Shown: one piece after another, positions 9,276-17,629 of the stretch
How the letters are laid out: the number at the start of each line of letters is the position of its first letter
How positions within the stretch are numbered: position 1 is the stretch's first letter
NCBI GenBank assembly: GCA_028282885.1
Contig: JANQGX010000032.1
Coordinates: 22,439 to 86,438 of the forward strand
Source of the DNA: SAR324 cluster bacterium
GTDB lineage: Bacteria > SAR324 > XYD2-FULL-50-16
Length of the DNA stretch: 64,000 nucleotides
Direction: 5' to 3'
Translations under genes and position numbers: made by a program
Notes under the pieces: model-generated
The model's input: the letters and a program-made list of their open reading frames with translations, nothing else
Database searches by the model: none
Told to the model about the DNA's origin: nothing

Positions 9276-9752
9276 TCAGGTATATTGATCATCAAGCAAC
9301 AGCTCCATTGGGACATAGGTGATTCCATTTTCGGCTGCGATTTCACCCGTCTTTTGAAAACCCAACTGTTGATAGATTGCTTCAGCGTACGTTGACGAAT
9401 GAACCGTCAGCTTTGATAAATTCGGATTCGACAAGCGTGCCTTGCTTATTGCCTGTGTCAATAACTCTTTTGCGATCCCTTGTTGCCGGACGGTCACGAA
9501 CAGCATCGCGATTATGTCAGGTGGGAAAAATTCAAGCATCCCCACCAAGACGTCAGATTTAAATGCAACCAAAACAAAGCCATCTGATTGCATTCGTTCT
9601 TTCAGTGCATCGGGATTTGCAAACCGAAAAAACTCTTCTATACCATCGTTCTCGTAGTCTAAAGCTACGAACTCATTGAACACCTGCTTCACTAAGTCAC
9701 AGACAGTCTGTTCTTCGCCGGCTTTCATTTCCCGAAAGACAATCAAATCCAT
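9276..9752 (-). CDS. GNAT N-acetyltransferase
   Basis: A 158-residue GNAT-fold protein. The start FREMKAGEEQTVCDLVKQVFNEF is typical of the family. Motif A is MLFVTVRQQGIAKELLTQAI, with RQQGIA as the acetyl-CoA loop. SKLTVHSSTYAEAIYQQLGFQKTGE is the motif B region. GAAGGAG lies about 10 bases upstream of the ATG. It stands alone. Substrate unknown. Confidence 0.85.
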   Translation of the reverse strand: MDLIVFREMKAGEEQTVCDLVKQVFNEFVALDYENDGIEEFFRFANPDALKERMQSDGFVLVAFKSDVLVGMLEFFPPDIIAMLFVTVRQQGIAKELLTQAISKARLSNPNLSKLTVHSSTYAEAIYQQLGFQKTGEIAAENGITYVPMELLLDDQYT

Positions 9753-9938
9753 AAAAGCACATCTCCTTCGTCTTTAGTGCTTGTTTCAAATACCGAGAAC
9801 ACTGACGTCATTTCATAATGTTGGGTTGGAATTGCCATATTCGCATTTGGCAAGAGCAACTACGGTAGGCAAAATATAGTGGTTGTCGCCATGTAGTTTA
9901 TTTGGGCACACCCGTTCAAATTACAGTTCACCAAATTT

Positions 9939-10247
9939 CTAATTGACCTCTTGTAAAGTATAATCATTTACTTTTTTACTGTCTCTGCCAAGTGCCACCA
10001 TGATTTCGTAACAACCTGATATATCGGCAGGCGTTTTGATATCGACATTAGGTCCGCCGACTTCCGCGTATCTGGCTTTTTTCAATACATTTTCGGGAAC
10101 GTCGGTGACATCGATTGTCGCAGCATCCAGGGATATCTTGCCAATGATTGGAGCAAGGTACCCATCAATCACCATAAAAGCCCCTTGTGGATTGCGATCC
10201 AGCTCACCAAGCAATCTTGAATATCCATCTTTATGACGCCATGGCCG
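9939..10247 (-). pseudogene. alanine racemase C-terminal relic
   Basis: A 103-codon open frame preceded by an in-frame TAA, with no normal start codon at a sensible place. KDGYSRLL, then GYLAPIIGKISLDAATIDVTD, match the C-terminal beta-domain of fold-type III alanine racemases (usual form: GDGYPR... G.. APIVGRVSMD...VDVTD). The N-terminal PLP-barrel with its lysine is absent. This is a truncated remnant rather than a functional racemase. Confidence 0.7.
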
Positions 10248-10599
10248 TTATACCTCTAATAAATACAACCGTACTCGCATTTCTTTGCAATTGTACTTTT
10301 GGAGAAAAGATATCTCTGATACAAATCCGAGCTTAATTATTCACAAGACAAACAGAGTTATCAAACGAGTTTTCAAAGCAATTCTAACCAATTCCTAATC
10401 GTGGGCTTACGGTTTTGAAATGGATTTCCGTCAGACTTTGATTTTCAGAGGATGTTCCCGGGTTACCCTACCCGACCTCTCTTCCGGGGGCATCCTTTCA
10501 TCTGGGAGCAATGCAGTTGCCAGGCTTTCGTTGTGAATAGCATCACGATAGGCTGACAATCCCTGAAACTCATGAGGATCATCCTACGGAAAAAATAAA
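10248..10599. other. intergenic region between alr relic and glycosyltransferase gene
   Basis: About 350 bases, AT-rich on the left. I find no remaining alanine racemase N-terminal coding in any frame and no clear promoter consensus, although the promoter of the glycosyltransferase gene should lie here because its left neighbour is in the opposite direction. Confidence 0.4.
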
Positions 10600-11802
10600 G
10601 TGAAAATCGGTCTCACCACCACCAGTTTCAGAACCGACCAGGGAGCTGAGCGATTTGTTGTCAATCTGGCAAAAGGACTGTTGCAGGCAGGTCAGCAGGT
10701 TCATGTTGTGGGACGACTGGAACAACCGGCAGCTCTTGAAGAGTTTTTGGACAGTCTGACCCCCGCCCAACAGAACAGGTTCCAATTACATCGTATACGT
10801 ACTCTTAAAGCTCATCGATACACAAACCTGGTTACCTTTGCCTGGGGGGTACATCGGGTATTGAAAGACCTGCCGCTGGATATTACCCAGGGATTTGGAA
10901 AATCGTTGGGCCTGGATGTTTTTCGACCTCCCACCGCAACCCACAAATCGCTTCTCAACGAAGCCGGGGCCCGTATTAGAAGCAAAGCGGCCAATAATCT
11001 GGAACTGAACATTGAGCGACGTATTCTTTACCAGGAAGCCAAAGCTATTGTTGTCAATTCGCGCTATGGCGAATCTTCATTAAGAAAGGTATATCCGGGC
11101 CTGACCACCCCGGTGAAAGTCATTTACAATATGATTGACCTTTCCAAATGGGAGAAAGCTGACAACGAGTCTGGGAAGGTCAGGTTGAGAAGACAACACG
11201 GAATTCCTGCCAATGCCTGTGTTTTTCTACATGTTTCAACCAACTTTCATTTGAAGGGAGTTCCTGAAGCCTTGGAAGGGTTGCAATTTTTGAATCAAAA
11301 AGAAAGCGATTGCGTACGAGGCAGGGTTTACTTTGTCCTCGTTGGGGATGAATCATTTCCGGTCCCCAAAAAGCTGCGTGAACAGGTCAAGGTGTTTCCC
11401 AGGACCAGACAGATTGCTCCCTTTTATCAAATGGCGGATGTGCTTTTGCATCCCACAAAATTTGATCCTTTTTCGAATGTAGTGTTGGAGGCGTTCGCGT
11501 CAGGATTACCGGCAATTACGTCAAAAAAGAACGGTGCCTGCGAAATTATCACCGATGGCCTGAATGGAACGATATTGGAGGATACCGGACCTCGGCAAAT
11601 CTACGAAAGCATGTTGCCGTTCCTGAATCTTCAAAACCTGGAGAGGATGAAATTGGCTGCCAAAGCCAGGAGTCGGGATTTCTCAATTGAATCGATTGTC
11701 GAACAGTATATCGAGCTTTATCGGGAAGTAAACAAACGTTCCAGGTTGGTTTCAAGGAAAGTGTCTCTCAGACCTTTGGAAGCCCTGCTGGCTGAATCGT
11801 GA
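10600..11802 (+). CDS. glycosyltransferase family 4 (WaaG/lipopolysaccharide-type)
   Basis: A 400-residue GT-B retaining glycosyltransferase. The N-terminal half begins KIGLTTTSFRTDQGAERFVVNLAKGL. The C-terminal half carries the nucleotide-sugar site HPTKFDPFSNVVLEAFASGLPAITSK with the E-x7-E type motif, then NGACEII. The overall pattern resembles WaaG-like heptose glucosyltransferases, so a role in LPS core or another surface glycan is likely, but no other glycan genes lie nearby. The start is GTG. It ends 12 bases from a convergent gene and has no obvious terminator. Confidence 0.85.
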   Translation: MKIGLTTTSFRTDQGAERFVVNLAKGLLQAGQQVHVVGRLEQPAALEEFLDSLTPAQQNRFQLHRIRTLKAHRYTNLVTFAWGVHRVLKDLPLDITQGFGKSLGLDVFRPPTATHKSLLNEAGARIRSKAANNLELNIERRILYQEAKAIVVNSRYGESSLRKVYPGLTTPVKVIYNMIDLSKWEKADNESGKVRLRRQHGIPANACVFLHVSTNFHLKGVPEALEGLQFLNQKESDCVRGRVYFVLVGDESFPVPKKLREQVKVFPRTRQIAPFYQMADVLLHPTKFDPFSNVVLEAFASGLPAITSKKNGACEIITDGLNGTILEDTGPRQIYESMLPFLNLQNLERMKLAAKARSRDFSIESIVEQYIELYREVNKRSRLVSRKVSLRPLEALLAES

Positions 11803-11814
11803 TTTTCCCTTGGA

Positions 11815-12888
11815 TTAACGGAAGATGAATCCATTGTTCAAAGGATCATCGGGATCGAAATAAAACCTGTTCTGTCCACAAATGGCGGCAGAGCCGGATA
11901 CCTTCGGGATTACCGCTTCAAAACCCCCGAATTCAGTTACTTCATGAACTTCCACATTCATACAGGTTCCGAGTATGCTCTCAATGGTGATGGATTCGCC
12001 GGATTTCAACTCGCCTTTTGAGAAATGCAGTGCAGCGCGTGCGCTAACGCCGGACCCTGTAGATGATCGATCCACCTGTCCTTCTGCGAATATGCAGACA
12101 TTGCGACTGTGATGACCCGCAGTCTTCGCAGGCCCAACTATAATCGTTCCATAGAGAAAGGACAGATCGGGTTCAAACGGATGAACAATCTCCTCTTTTT
12201 CCATGACACAGTTTTTGATGGTTCTGCCTAAATGGATGAGCTGATCATGCTGATCGGGTTTCAGATCGACTTTCAGATCCTCGGCCCTGCAAAAGACGTA
12301 GAAGGCACCACCAAACGCAATGTCATATTTCAGGTTGCCGATTCCGGGGATATCTATTTCCAGATCTTGTTTATAGAGAAATGAAGGAACGTTAAAAAAC
12401 GATACTTCCCTGACAACTCCATGTTCGCGAAAAGCGGTGGCCACTATTCTACCTGCAGGCACATCTATTTTTAATTCAGGGTAATCTCCTTCTTTAACCA
12501 GCCATCCCGTATCCAGCAAAACCTTTGATATGGCTATGATAGCATGTCCGCACATCGTGCTGTAACCTTCGTTGTGAAGAAAGAACAAGCCGACATCAGC
12601 GTCCTCGTTATTTGGAGCTGTAACGATGGCTCCATACATATCTGCATGACCTCGGGGTTCCCACATGGTTCCAGTGCGGATATAATCGTAGTTTTCTCTG
12701 AAATAACGTCTTTTCTCTAAAACAGTATCTCCCTTGATTTCCGGTAATCCGGATGTGAATATCCGCAACGGCTCTCCCCCGGTGTGGGCTTCAATCGATT
12801 CTATTACCTGCCAGTTTTCAGGCGGTTTCCAGTTTTTTAATGTCACGATAATTTTCTCTTTAATCTGTTTATTAATTTCATTGTGCAT
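11815..12888 (-). CDS. trans-3-hydroxy-L-proline dehydratase (proline racemase family)
   Basis: A 357-residue member of the proline racemase fold. The first active-site position is C113 in STMCGHAI. The second, normally a cysteine in racemases (DRSPCGTG), is T277 in VDRSSTGSG. In this family the Cys/Thr pair is the signature of trans-3-hydroxy-L-proline dehydratase, which makes delta1-pyrroline-2-carboxylate. The residue identities are seen; the reaction is inferred from the family rule. The sequence directly upstream is a relic of the ornithine cyclodeaminase family, whose members reduce that product to L-proline. Confidence 0.82.
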   Translation of the reverse strand: MHNEINKQIKEKIIVTLKNWKPPENWQVIESIEAHTGGEPLRIFTSGLPEIKGDTVLEKRRYFRENYDYIRTGTMWEPRGHADMYGAIVTAPNNEDADVGLFFLHNEGYSTMCGHAIIAISKVLLDTGWLVKEGDYPELKIDVPAGRIVATAFREHGVVREVSFFNVPSFLYKQDLEIDIPGIGNLKYDIAFGGAFYVFCRAEDLKVDLKPDQHDQLIHLGRTIKNCVMEKEEIVHPFEPDLSFLYGTIIVGPAKTAGHHSRNVCIFAEGQVDRSSTGSGVSARAALHFSKGELKSGESITIESILGTCMNVEVHEVTEFGGFEAVIPKVSGSAAICGQNRFYFDPDDPLNNGFIFR

Positions 12889-12927
12889 CCAACCATCTCT
12901 TATTTCCAGGAGGATTTCGAGATCAAA

Positions 12928-13035
12928 TTATAGTTCGACTGATACTCCCGGGACGGCTTCTTTTGCTTTTCGGCACATCAAATTGGCTGCGATCAGATCG
13001 AAGAGGGCCATTCCAAAAGAATCTCATCCGCTTTG
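12928..13035 (-). pseudogene. ornithine cyclodeaminase/delta1-pyrroline-2-carboxylate reductase C-terminal relic
   Basis: Reading the minus strand, one frame gives SFGMALFDLIAANLMCRKAKEAVPG followed by VSVEL and a stop. This matches the C-terminus of the ornithine cyclodeaminase/mu-crystallin family (usual DEITLFKSVG.A..DLA.A). A neighbouring frame supplies ADEIL just before it, so at least one frameshift is present, and an in-frame TGA lies at about 13024-13026. The N-terminal domains are missing. It sits 40 bases upstream of the dehydratase gene, as expected if the two genes once formed a hydroxyproline pathway. Confidence 0.6.
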
Positions 13036-13057
13036 CGCTGAAGGGATTACTCCATAA

Positions 13058-13594
13058 CTACACAGATGCAGAGCCGGTTATCGGGATATCACAGAACTCC
13101 GATATGAATTTCGCTTTTTCTTTCAGTTTATCATAGTGCCGCTCAGTCAGCATTTCTATGTCTGTAAAATCTCCGTTTTTCAGTATAAAATAGAGTTTGC
13201 AGGTTGCTTTTGTGGACAGGGGATTTTTACTGATGGGCTTGGGATCCGGCACGCCTTCCTGGAGTTTTCCCCTGAGAAAACGGTCAACCCTGATGGATTC
13301 AATATCGTCGAAGGGGATGCATCGGCGTTTATTAAGAAAAAGCAGACCGTAATGTCGTATTACCATTCGCTCTTTCCTGTCCAGGTAGACGGCCTCGTAA
13401 TAACTTCCGCAAATAAGGGAGAGAACGATAAAGATAATGGGACCGATGTTGGAACCGGTGGGATCGGTGTCCATGATAAGTACACCGCCCAGGTAGAGGG
13501 CGAGACCATAAAAGAAAATGCGAAATCCGATGCCCAGGGAGAGGACGGCGACATCATCACTCTTTTTCCTGATAACCAAGGTTAAAATTGACAA
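13058..13594 (-). CDS. membrane protein with PH-like domain, unknown function
   Basis: A 178-residue protein. Two hydrophobic segments (about residues 18-42 and 50-66) are followed by a soluble region, EAVYLDRKERMVIRHYGLLF and RCIPFDDIESIRVDR, with the look of the bacterial PH-like domains found in small two-helix membrane proteins. The start is TTG with a strong AGGAG 7 bases upstream. No operon partner is clear. Function unknown. Confidence 0.7.
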   Translation of the reverse strand: MSILTLVIRKKSDDVAVLSLGIGFRIFFYGLALYLGGVLIMDTDPTGSNIGPIIFIVLSLICGSYYEAVYLDRKERMVIRHYGLLFLNKRRCIPFDDIESIRVDRFLRGKLQEGVPDPKPISKNPLSTKATCKLYFILKNGDFTDIEMLTERHYDKLKEKAKFISEFCDIPITGSASV

Positions 13595-13825
13595 TTAAAA
13601 ACTCCTGTAAAAATTAGATAACACCGTTTGGACACGGTTCAAATGTTTTATTCGATAGATAGTGATTTGGTAGATTCATCCCAGTATGACCACTTTCTCA
13701 AAACAGGTAAAGGCGATTATCGACGAGGGGCCGTCATAAAGATGTGGACATCCATCCGGCTTGTGACAGCCGTATCCCCCTGAAGCGTAAATCGATACCG
13801 ATTCTTTCAGCCTCAATGTAAAACA

Positions 13826-16204
13826 TCAGGGAAATCCTTCACCAAGCATCTGATCGATTAACCAGGAACCATTGCCGGTCAGGTGATACTCGTTTTCTGC
13901 ATATTTTTTAAGAAGACCGTGATTCTGCCATTTTCCGATCAGTTGTTTCTTATCCAGGGCTTCAAAAGCCGCTGGATCAATGCGGGATGCCATCAAACCG
14001 GATATTGCAGGCCTGGTTCTATTATCCAGCAGAGGATCAAACAATCCTCCCTCAAAAACCGGTTTGCCAATTGTGGAATGGGTGTAAGGGATGAGTTTGG
14101 GATGTCGGTAGCGGAATTCCCCAATGACTCCATCGGCAGTCGGTCCCAGGGCAACCAAGTTTTCCTGTCTCAAAGAGTGGTTACTGTAGAGGCTTTTGTT
14201 CCTTTCGGTTGCAAAATGCACAAAATGGTTTTTCTTGTACCCGGACCGAAGCAGGAATTGATGACCAACCTGAAAATAGAGATAATCCGAGAGAGACTGA
14301 CCATTCGGTTTATAGCCCAGTCTTTTCAACGCCGGGAAGTTTCCGGTTGTGCAGTTCAATCTATATAGCGAGAAACCATCGATCTTTATTTCCCGGAGTT
14401 GGTTCAAAGTTTGATAAAAGCCGTTAAGGCTCTGCCTCGGGAGTCCGTAGATGATATCCACGGACGTTATAAAACCCATTTCCAGGGCAAGTTTCAAACG
14501 ATCCAACAGCTCCCTTGGTCCTGTTTTTCTGCCGATGGAGTTTCTCAAGCCGGGCTCCAGGGTTTGGACACCAACATGCAGGCGACTGAAACCCATCCGG
14601 CGCAAGTTTTCCAACCGGCTCCGTTCAAGTCCGGCACCCGTGGTTTCGATAGCCCATTCCGTTTTTTGAGAGATATCAAAACAGGATTTGAGCTCTTCGA
14701 CGATGTTTTTAAACAGATCCGCATCCAGGTTATCTGGGGTACCACCCCCAAAATGTACAGTTGAGATCGATTTGCCGGAAAACCGTCCGGACTTTGTCCA
14801 GCTCCTGATTTCCGAAATCAGGGCTTCCGTGAAACGAAGCTTAACCGAATCGGAGTGTTTACTTAATGGAATCTTGTAGCAATCGCAAAATGCGCATCGA
14901 TTTCGACAGAAGGGAACATGGAGATAAATCGAAATGTCTTTCTCCGAAGACTTTATCTGTCGCTGCAAAATTCGCCAGGTTTCGTCTCCGTCAATTGTGA
15001 ATCCGGATTTCTTCCAAACGGGCAAGGGCATTCCGGATTTCCGAATATCGTATATTCCATCCAGCATACGCCACTGTTCAAAGATTTTTCCCAGGTCGAT
15101 TGTCGAAGGTAATTGGGGACTTGCTTCCCTTAAAAGTATCCCGATTTGTTCCTCGAGTTCGCGAAGCCCGGGATTTGCCGGTTTTCTGTTTGAAAACGGT
15201 TTAGACGATTCAAGGGAACTCAATCCGGGGAAATCTTCATTCTTAATTTTAACAGTCCGATGGAAGTAGTCTTTGCAAATATCGCAGGCATCGCAGTTCT
15301 TTTTACAATTAAGCGTGGCTTCAAAAAACTTCCTGTCAATGGTCATGTTATGAGTGACAGATGCCGGACCACCGCCGATTTCATGTGGAGACAGATCTAT
15401 CCTGTTAATATAACTATCCAGTACTTTCAGATAATCAGACGGGTTTCGCAAAGTAACCCTGCCTGACAATTTAAAAGAGTGGGTAATGTCGCTGTATAAA
15501 TCAAGATGTTGTGGAAGTACCCAGGAACCTGTCATTCCTAACCAGGGGTGCTTTTTGAGCAAATCATCGCATAGGGATTTCGGTCTTTTCAGTTCCTGCC
15601 CCATCTCGTAAAAATGCTGAATCCGCAAGCGGCAGTTGGGCAGACAACTCTCATTGACAATTAATTTCAGGTGTCCCGGGAATGCTTTTTTTAATTTCTT
15701 CAGGGCTCCAATGTCTCTCACGATTCGACTGGATGGAACAAGACTATGGAACAAATCACCGATCATGCTCAATTGGTTGGCGGCGAAAACATCCATCAGT
15801 GTTGAAGCCGTCAGTTTGAACGAGGGAAAGACATGCTTGATTTTCTTTGCCAACATCGCATTTGAAACCGTCACCCTGTCTATTCCAAATTCACCGTATA
15901 ACCTTTTGAGCTCTTCAAGAACAATCGGGAATAGCTCATCTACCGGTTTAGGCAGAACTACAGGGTTTATCAATATTGCCGGGGGGAAAGGTTGGTTTTT
16001 TAAAAGACCGCTTAGGTGTTTTGACGGGGTTCGGGGTCGCCCAGAAGATATTGTGGTTCTGTCTAACGGGATGTAGATCTCATCCACCGAGGGCTGATAA
16101 TGCTCCGCCAGCTCCAGCCAGAAGTCCAGAGGTTGATCTATGTAGGGAATACTCCATTTTGTTTCATCAATTGACCTGGTTTTGAAGTCCTCTCTATCGG
16201 CCAT
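13826..16204 (-). CDS. U32-like domain fused to HemN-like radical SAM enzyme
   Basis: A 792-residue protein, last gene of the five-gene rSAM operon; its ATG directly abuts the TAA of the upstream SPASM gene. Residues about 70-310 resemble a peptidase-U32-type barrel (EFGIDRVTVSNAM, then LIVNESCLPNCRLRIQHF) with further cysteines at 300, 304, 307 and 310 that could bind a second iron-sulfur cluster. Residues about 425-790 are HemN-like: IYLHVPFCRNRCAFCDC carries C433, C437, C440 and C442 in the CX3CX2CXC pattern, followed by FGGGTP and HVGVQTL. HemN-like enzymes include coproporphyrinogen dehydrogenase, heme chaperones and class C methyltransferases of RiPP pathways. In this operon a peptide-modifying role seems more likely, but this is inference. 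Confidence 0.82.
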   Translation of the reverse strand: MADREDFKTRSIDETKWSIPYIDQPLDFWLELAEHYQPSVDEIYIPLDRTTISSGRPRTPSKHLSGLLKNQPFPPAILINPVVLPKPVDELFPIVLEELKRLYGEFGIDRVTVSNAMLAKKIKHVFPSFKLTASTLMDVFAANQLSMIGDLFHSLVPSSRIVRDIGALKKLKKAFPGHLKLIVNESCLPNCRLRIQHFYEMGQELKRPKSLCDDLLKKHPWLGMTGSWVLPQHLDLYSDITHSFKLSGRVTLRNPSDYLKVLDSYINRIDLSPHEIGGGPASVTHNMTIDRKFFEATLNCKKNCDACDICKDYFHRTVKIKNEDFPGLSSLESSKPFSNRKPANPGLRELEEQIGILLREASPQLPSTIDLGKIFEQWRMLDGIYDIRKSGMPLPVWKKSGFTIDGDETWRILQRQIKSSEKDISIYLHVPFCRNRCAFCDCYKIPLSKHSDSVKLRFTEALISEIRSWTKSGRFSGKSISTVHFGGGTPDNLDADLFKNIVEELKSCFDISQKTEWAIETTGAGLERSRLENLRRMGFSRLHVGVQTLEPGLRNSIGRKTGPRELLDRLKLALEMGFITSVDIIYGLPRQSLNGFYQTLNQLREIKIDGFSLYRLNCTTGNFPALKRLGYKPNGQSLSDYLYFQVGHQFLLRSGYKKNHFVHFATERNKSLYSNHSLRQENLVALGPTADGVIGEFRYRHPKLIPYTHSTIGKPVFEGGLFDPLLDNRTRPAISGLMASRIDPAAFEALDKKQLIGKWQNHGLLKKYAENEYHLTGNGSWLIDQMLGEGFP

Positions 16205-17587
16205 TTAATATACCTCTGCAAAGAGTCGGTCATCTTCATGCTGTGCGAGGAATTGCATCGCTTCTGTATTGTCAAGCAGGGATTTTGCCAGGGAGACTTC
16301 ATCCAGTTTTTGTAGAATCTGAACGGCTTGCAGCAATCGGGTTTGCAAGCAGAAACTATCATAAGCCGGATCACACCCCGGATAGGTGCGGTTAACGCGA
16401 CACCCCCCGGCACAGGTCCATTTACAGAAACAACGCTCGCAACGTTTTTTTTCGTCGGAAAGCTGTCGGATTTCCCGGATCGATGCAGGGTTGATTCGGA
16501 TTTCCCCGTTTTCAGACCAGCTACCCAAATTTAGATCCATTCCCTTCGATTGCCAGGCCGTTTCGGGGAGATAACAACTATTGATCTTTCCATCCGGTGT
16601 AAAGATGGTCGTATCTTGCCCAACCGGACAGATGCTGTATTGGGGATTCTGGCTTTCCACTGAGCTGAAGACAACGTCAGTTGAAAACGTTTCCCCCAGA
16701 AAACGAGCTTTGGTGAAATTCCTGGCGAACGAATAGGGATCGGGCGGAGAGATGGATTCGTTGCATTCTCCCCCTTTCCCTGACAGAGGTTCAAAATTGA
16801 TATAGGCCGGCTGGTAGGAACGGCAGAACCAGTCAGTGATGGCAGGCAATTGATCGACATTTTTGCTGTTGACACAACATCTCAGGCATAACTCGGTTTG
16901 CGATTCGCCCAGGATTGCGGCGGTCCGACTAACCCGATCGTAGCTGCCGGTTCGGTTTTTGAAAGGTCTGCAGAAGTCATGGTTTTCACTGAATCCGTCA
17001 ATCGAGAGAACGACGGCATCAAAATGTATTCCAAGCTGCTCTGCTTCTTCCGAATCAATAATCCCATTGGTGGAGACCTCGAAATAGGGTTTTAAGCCTT
17101 TTTTTATAATCAGATTACGCCCCTGTTGCACAATCTCCAATACCGATTTTGTATCGATCAGTGGCTCACCGCCAAAGAAGTGTACCCGAACAGAATCTTC
17201 CCCTTGTTTGATTTTCAGGTCGATCATCCAGCGAATGGCATTGATTGCCATTTCAACCGACAGCTTTTCTTTTCCGGAAGAATCGGAACCAAAATCACAA
17301 TAGATACAGGAAAGATTGCATTGTCTTGTCGGCAGCAATCCCAAAACCCTGGGATTGAAAGGACGATTGAGGTCGAGTTCAGGTGCATGTCCGGGGGAGT
17401 TGAGGAGTCTGATCAGCTCATCCATCCCTGCTGGTGATGATTTGCTTTCAATGGGGTGTTCGAGCTGTTTGATCGAGGGCAGGGCGTTCTGGTTAACCAG
17501 GGCAGCGACTGAATTCAACGGTGAATAGATGAGAAACCTGTCGAGAATTGGCAAAGCGTAAATAGATTCTTTATTTGGAAACAGCAT
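16205..17587 (-). CDS. radical SAM/SPASM maturase B
   Basis: About 460 residues. The radical SAM cluster motif CNLSCIYC (near residues 90-97) follows a strand LGLLPTRQ. HFFGGEPL is the SAM-binding GGE motif. The C-terminal SPASM domain has a dense cysteine set ending CERCFCKWTCAGGC plus two later cysteines, as expected for two auxiliary clusters. Such enzymes install thioether or C-C crosslinks or other modifications in ribosomal peptides. The ATG at 17587 (GGTGG about 6 bases upstream) is preferred to GTG at 17596. It lies about 40 bases after the WD40 gene and abuts the HemN-like gene. The probable substrate is the WD40 protein tail. Confidence 0.88.
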   Translation of the reverse strand: MLFPNKESIYALPILDRFLIYSPLNSVAALVNQNALPSIKQLEHPIESKSSPAGMDELIRLLNSPGHAPELDLNRPFNPRVLGLLPTRQCNLSCIYCDFGSDSSGKEKLSVEMAINAIRWMIDLKIKQGEDSVRVHFFGGEPLIDTKSVLEIVQQGRNLIIKKGLKPYFEVSTNGIIDSEEAEQLGIHFDAVVLSIDGFSENHDFCRPFKNRTGSYDRVSRTAAILGESQTELCLRCCVNSKNVDQLPAITDWFCRSYQPAYINFEPLSGKGGECNESISPPDPYSFARNFTKARFLGETFSTDVVFSSVESQNPQYSICPVGQDTTIFTPDGKINSCYLPETAWQSKGMDLNLGSWSENGEIRINPASIREIRQLSDEKKRCERCFCKWTCAGGCRVNRTYPGCDPAYDSFCLQTRLLQAVQILQKLDEVSLAKSLLDNTEAMQFLAQHEDDRLFAEVY

Positions 17588-17629
17588 CTTGACCACCGTT
17601 ATGGAAACTCTCAGGCAGGTTATTCACGA

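Noticed and set aside
1..9800. Possible integron cassette array, because of many small GNAT, DJ-1 and VOC-type genes on one strand
   Set aside because: Spacings vary from 12 to more than 300 bases, and I found no recurring attC-like imperfect palindromes or core sites between genes.
11815..12888. Annotation as proline racemase or 4-hydroxyproline epimerase
   Set aside because: The second catalytic cysteine is replaced by Thr277, the pattern of the dehydratase subgroup.
13826..16204. Annotation as coproporphyrinogen III dehydrogenase HemN
   Set aside because: Only the C-terminal half is HemN-like, the ETTGAGLE region departs from HemN, no heme genes are nearby, and the protein carries a large unrelated N-terminal half.
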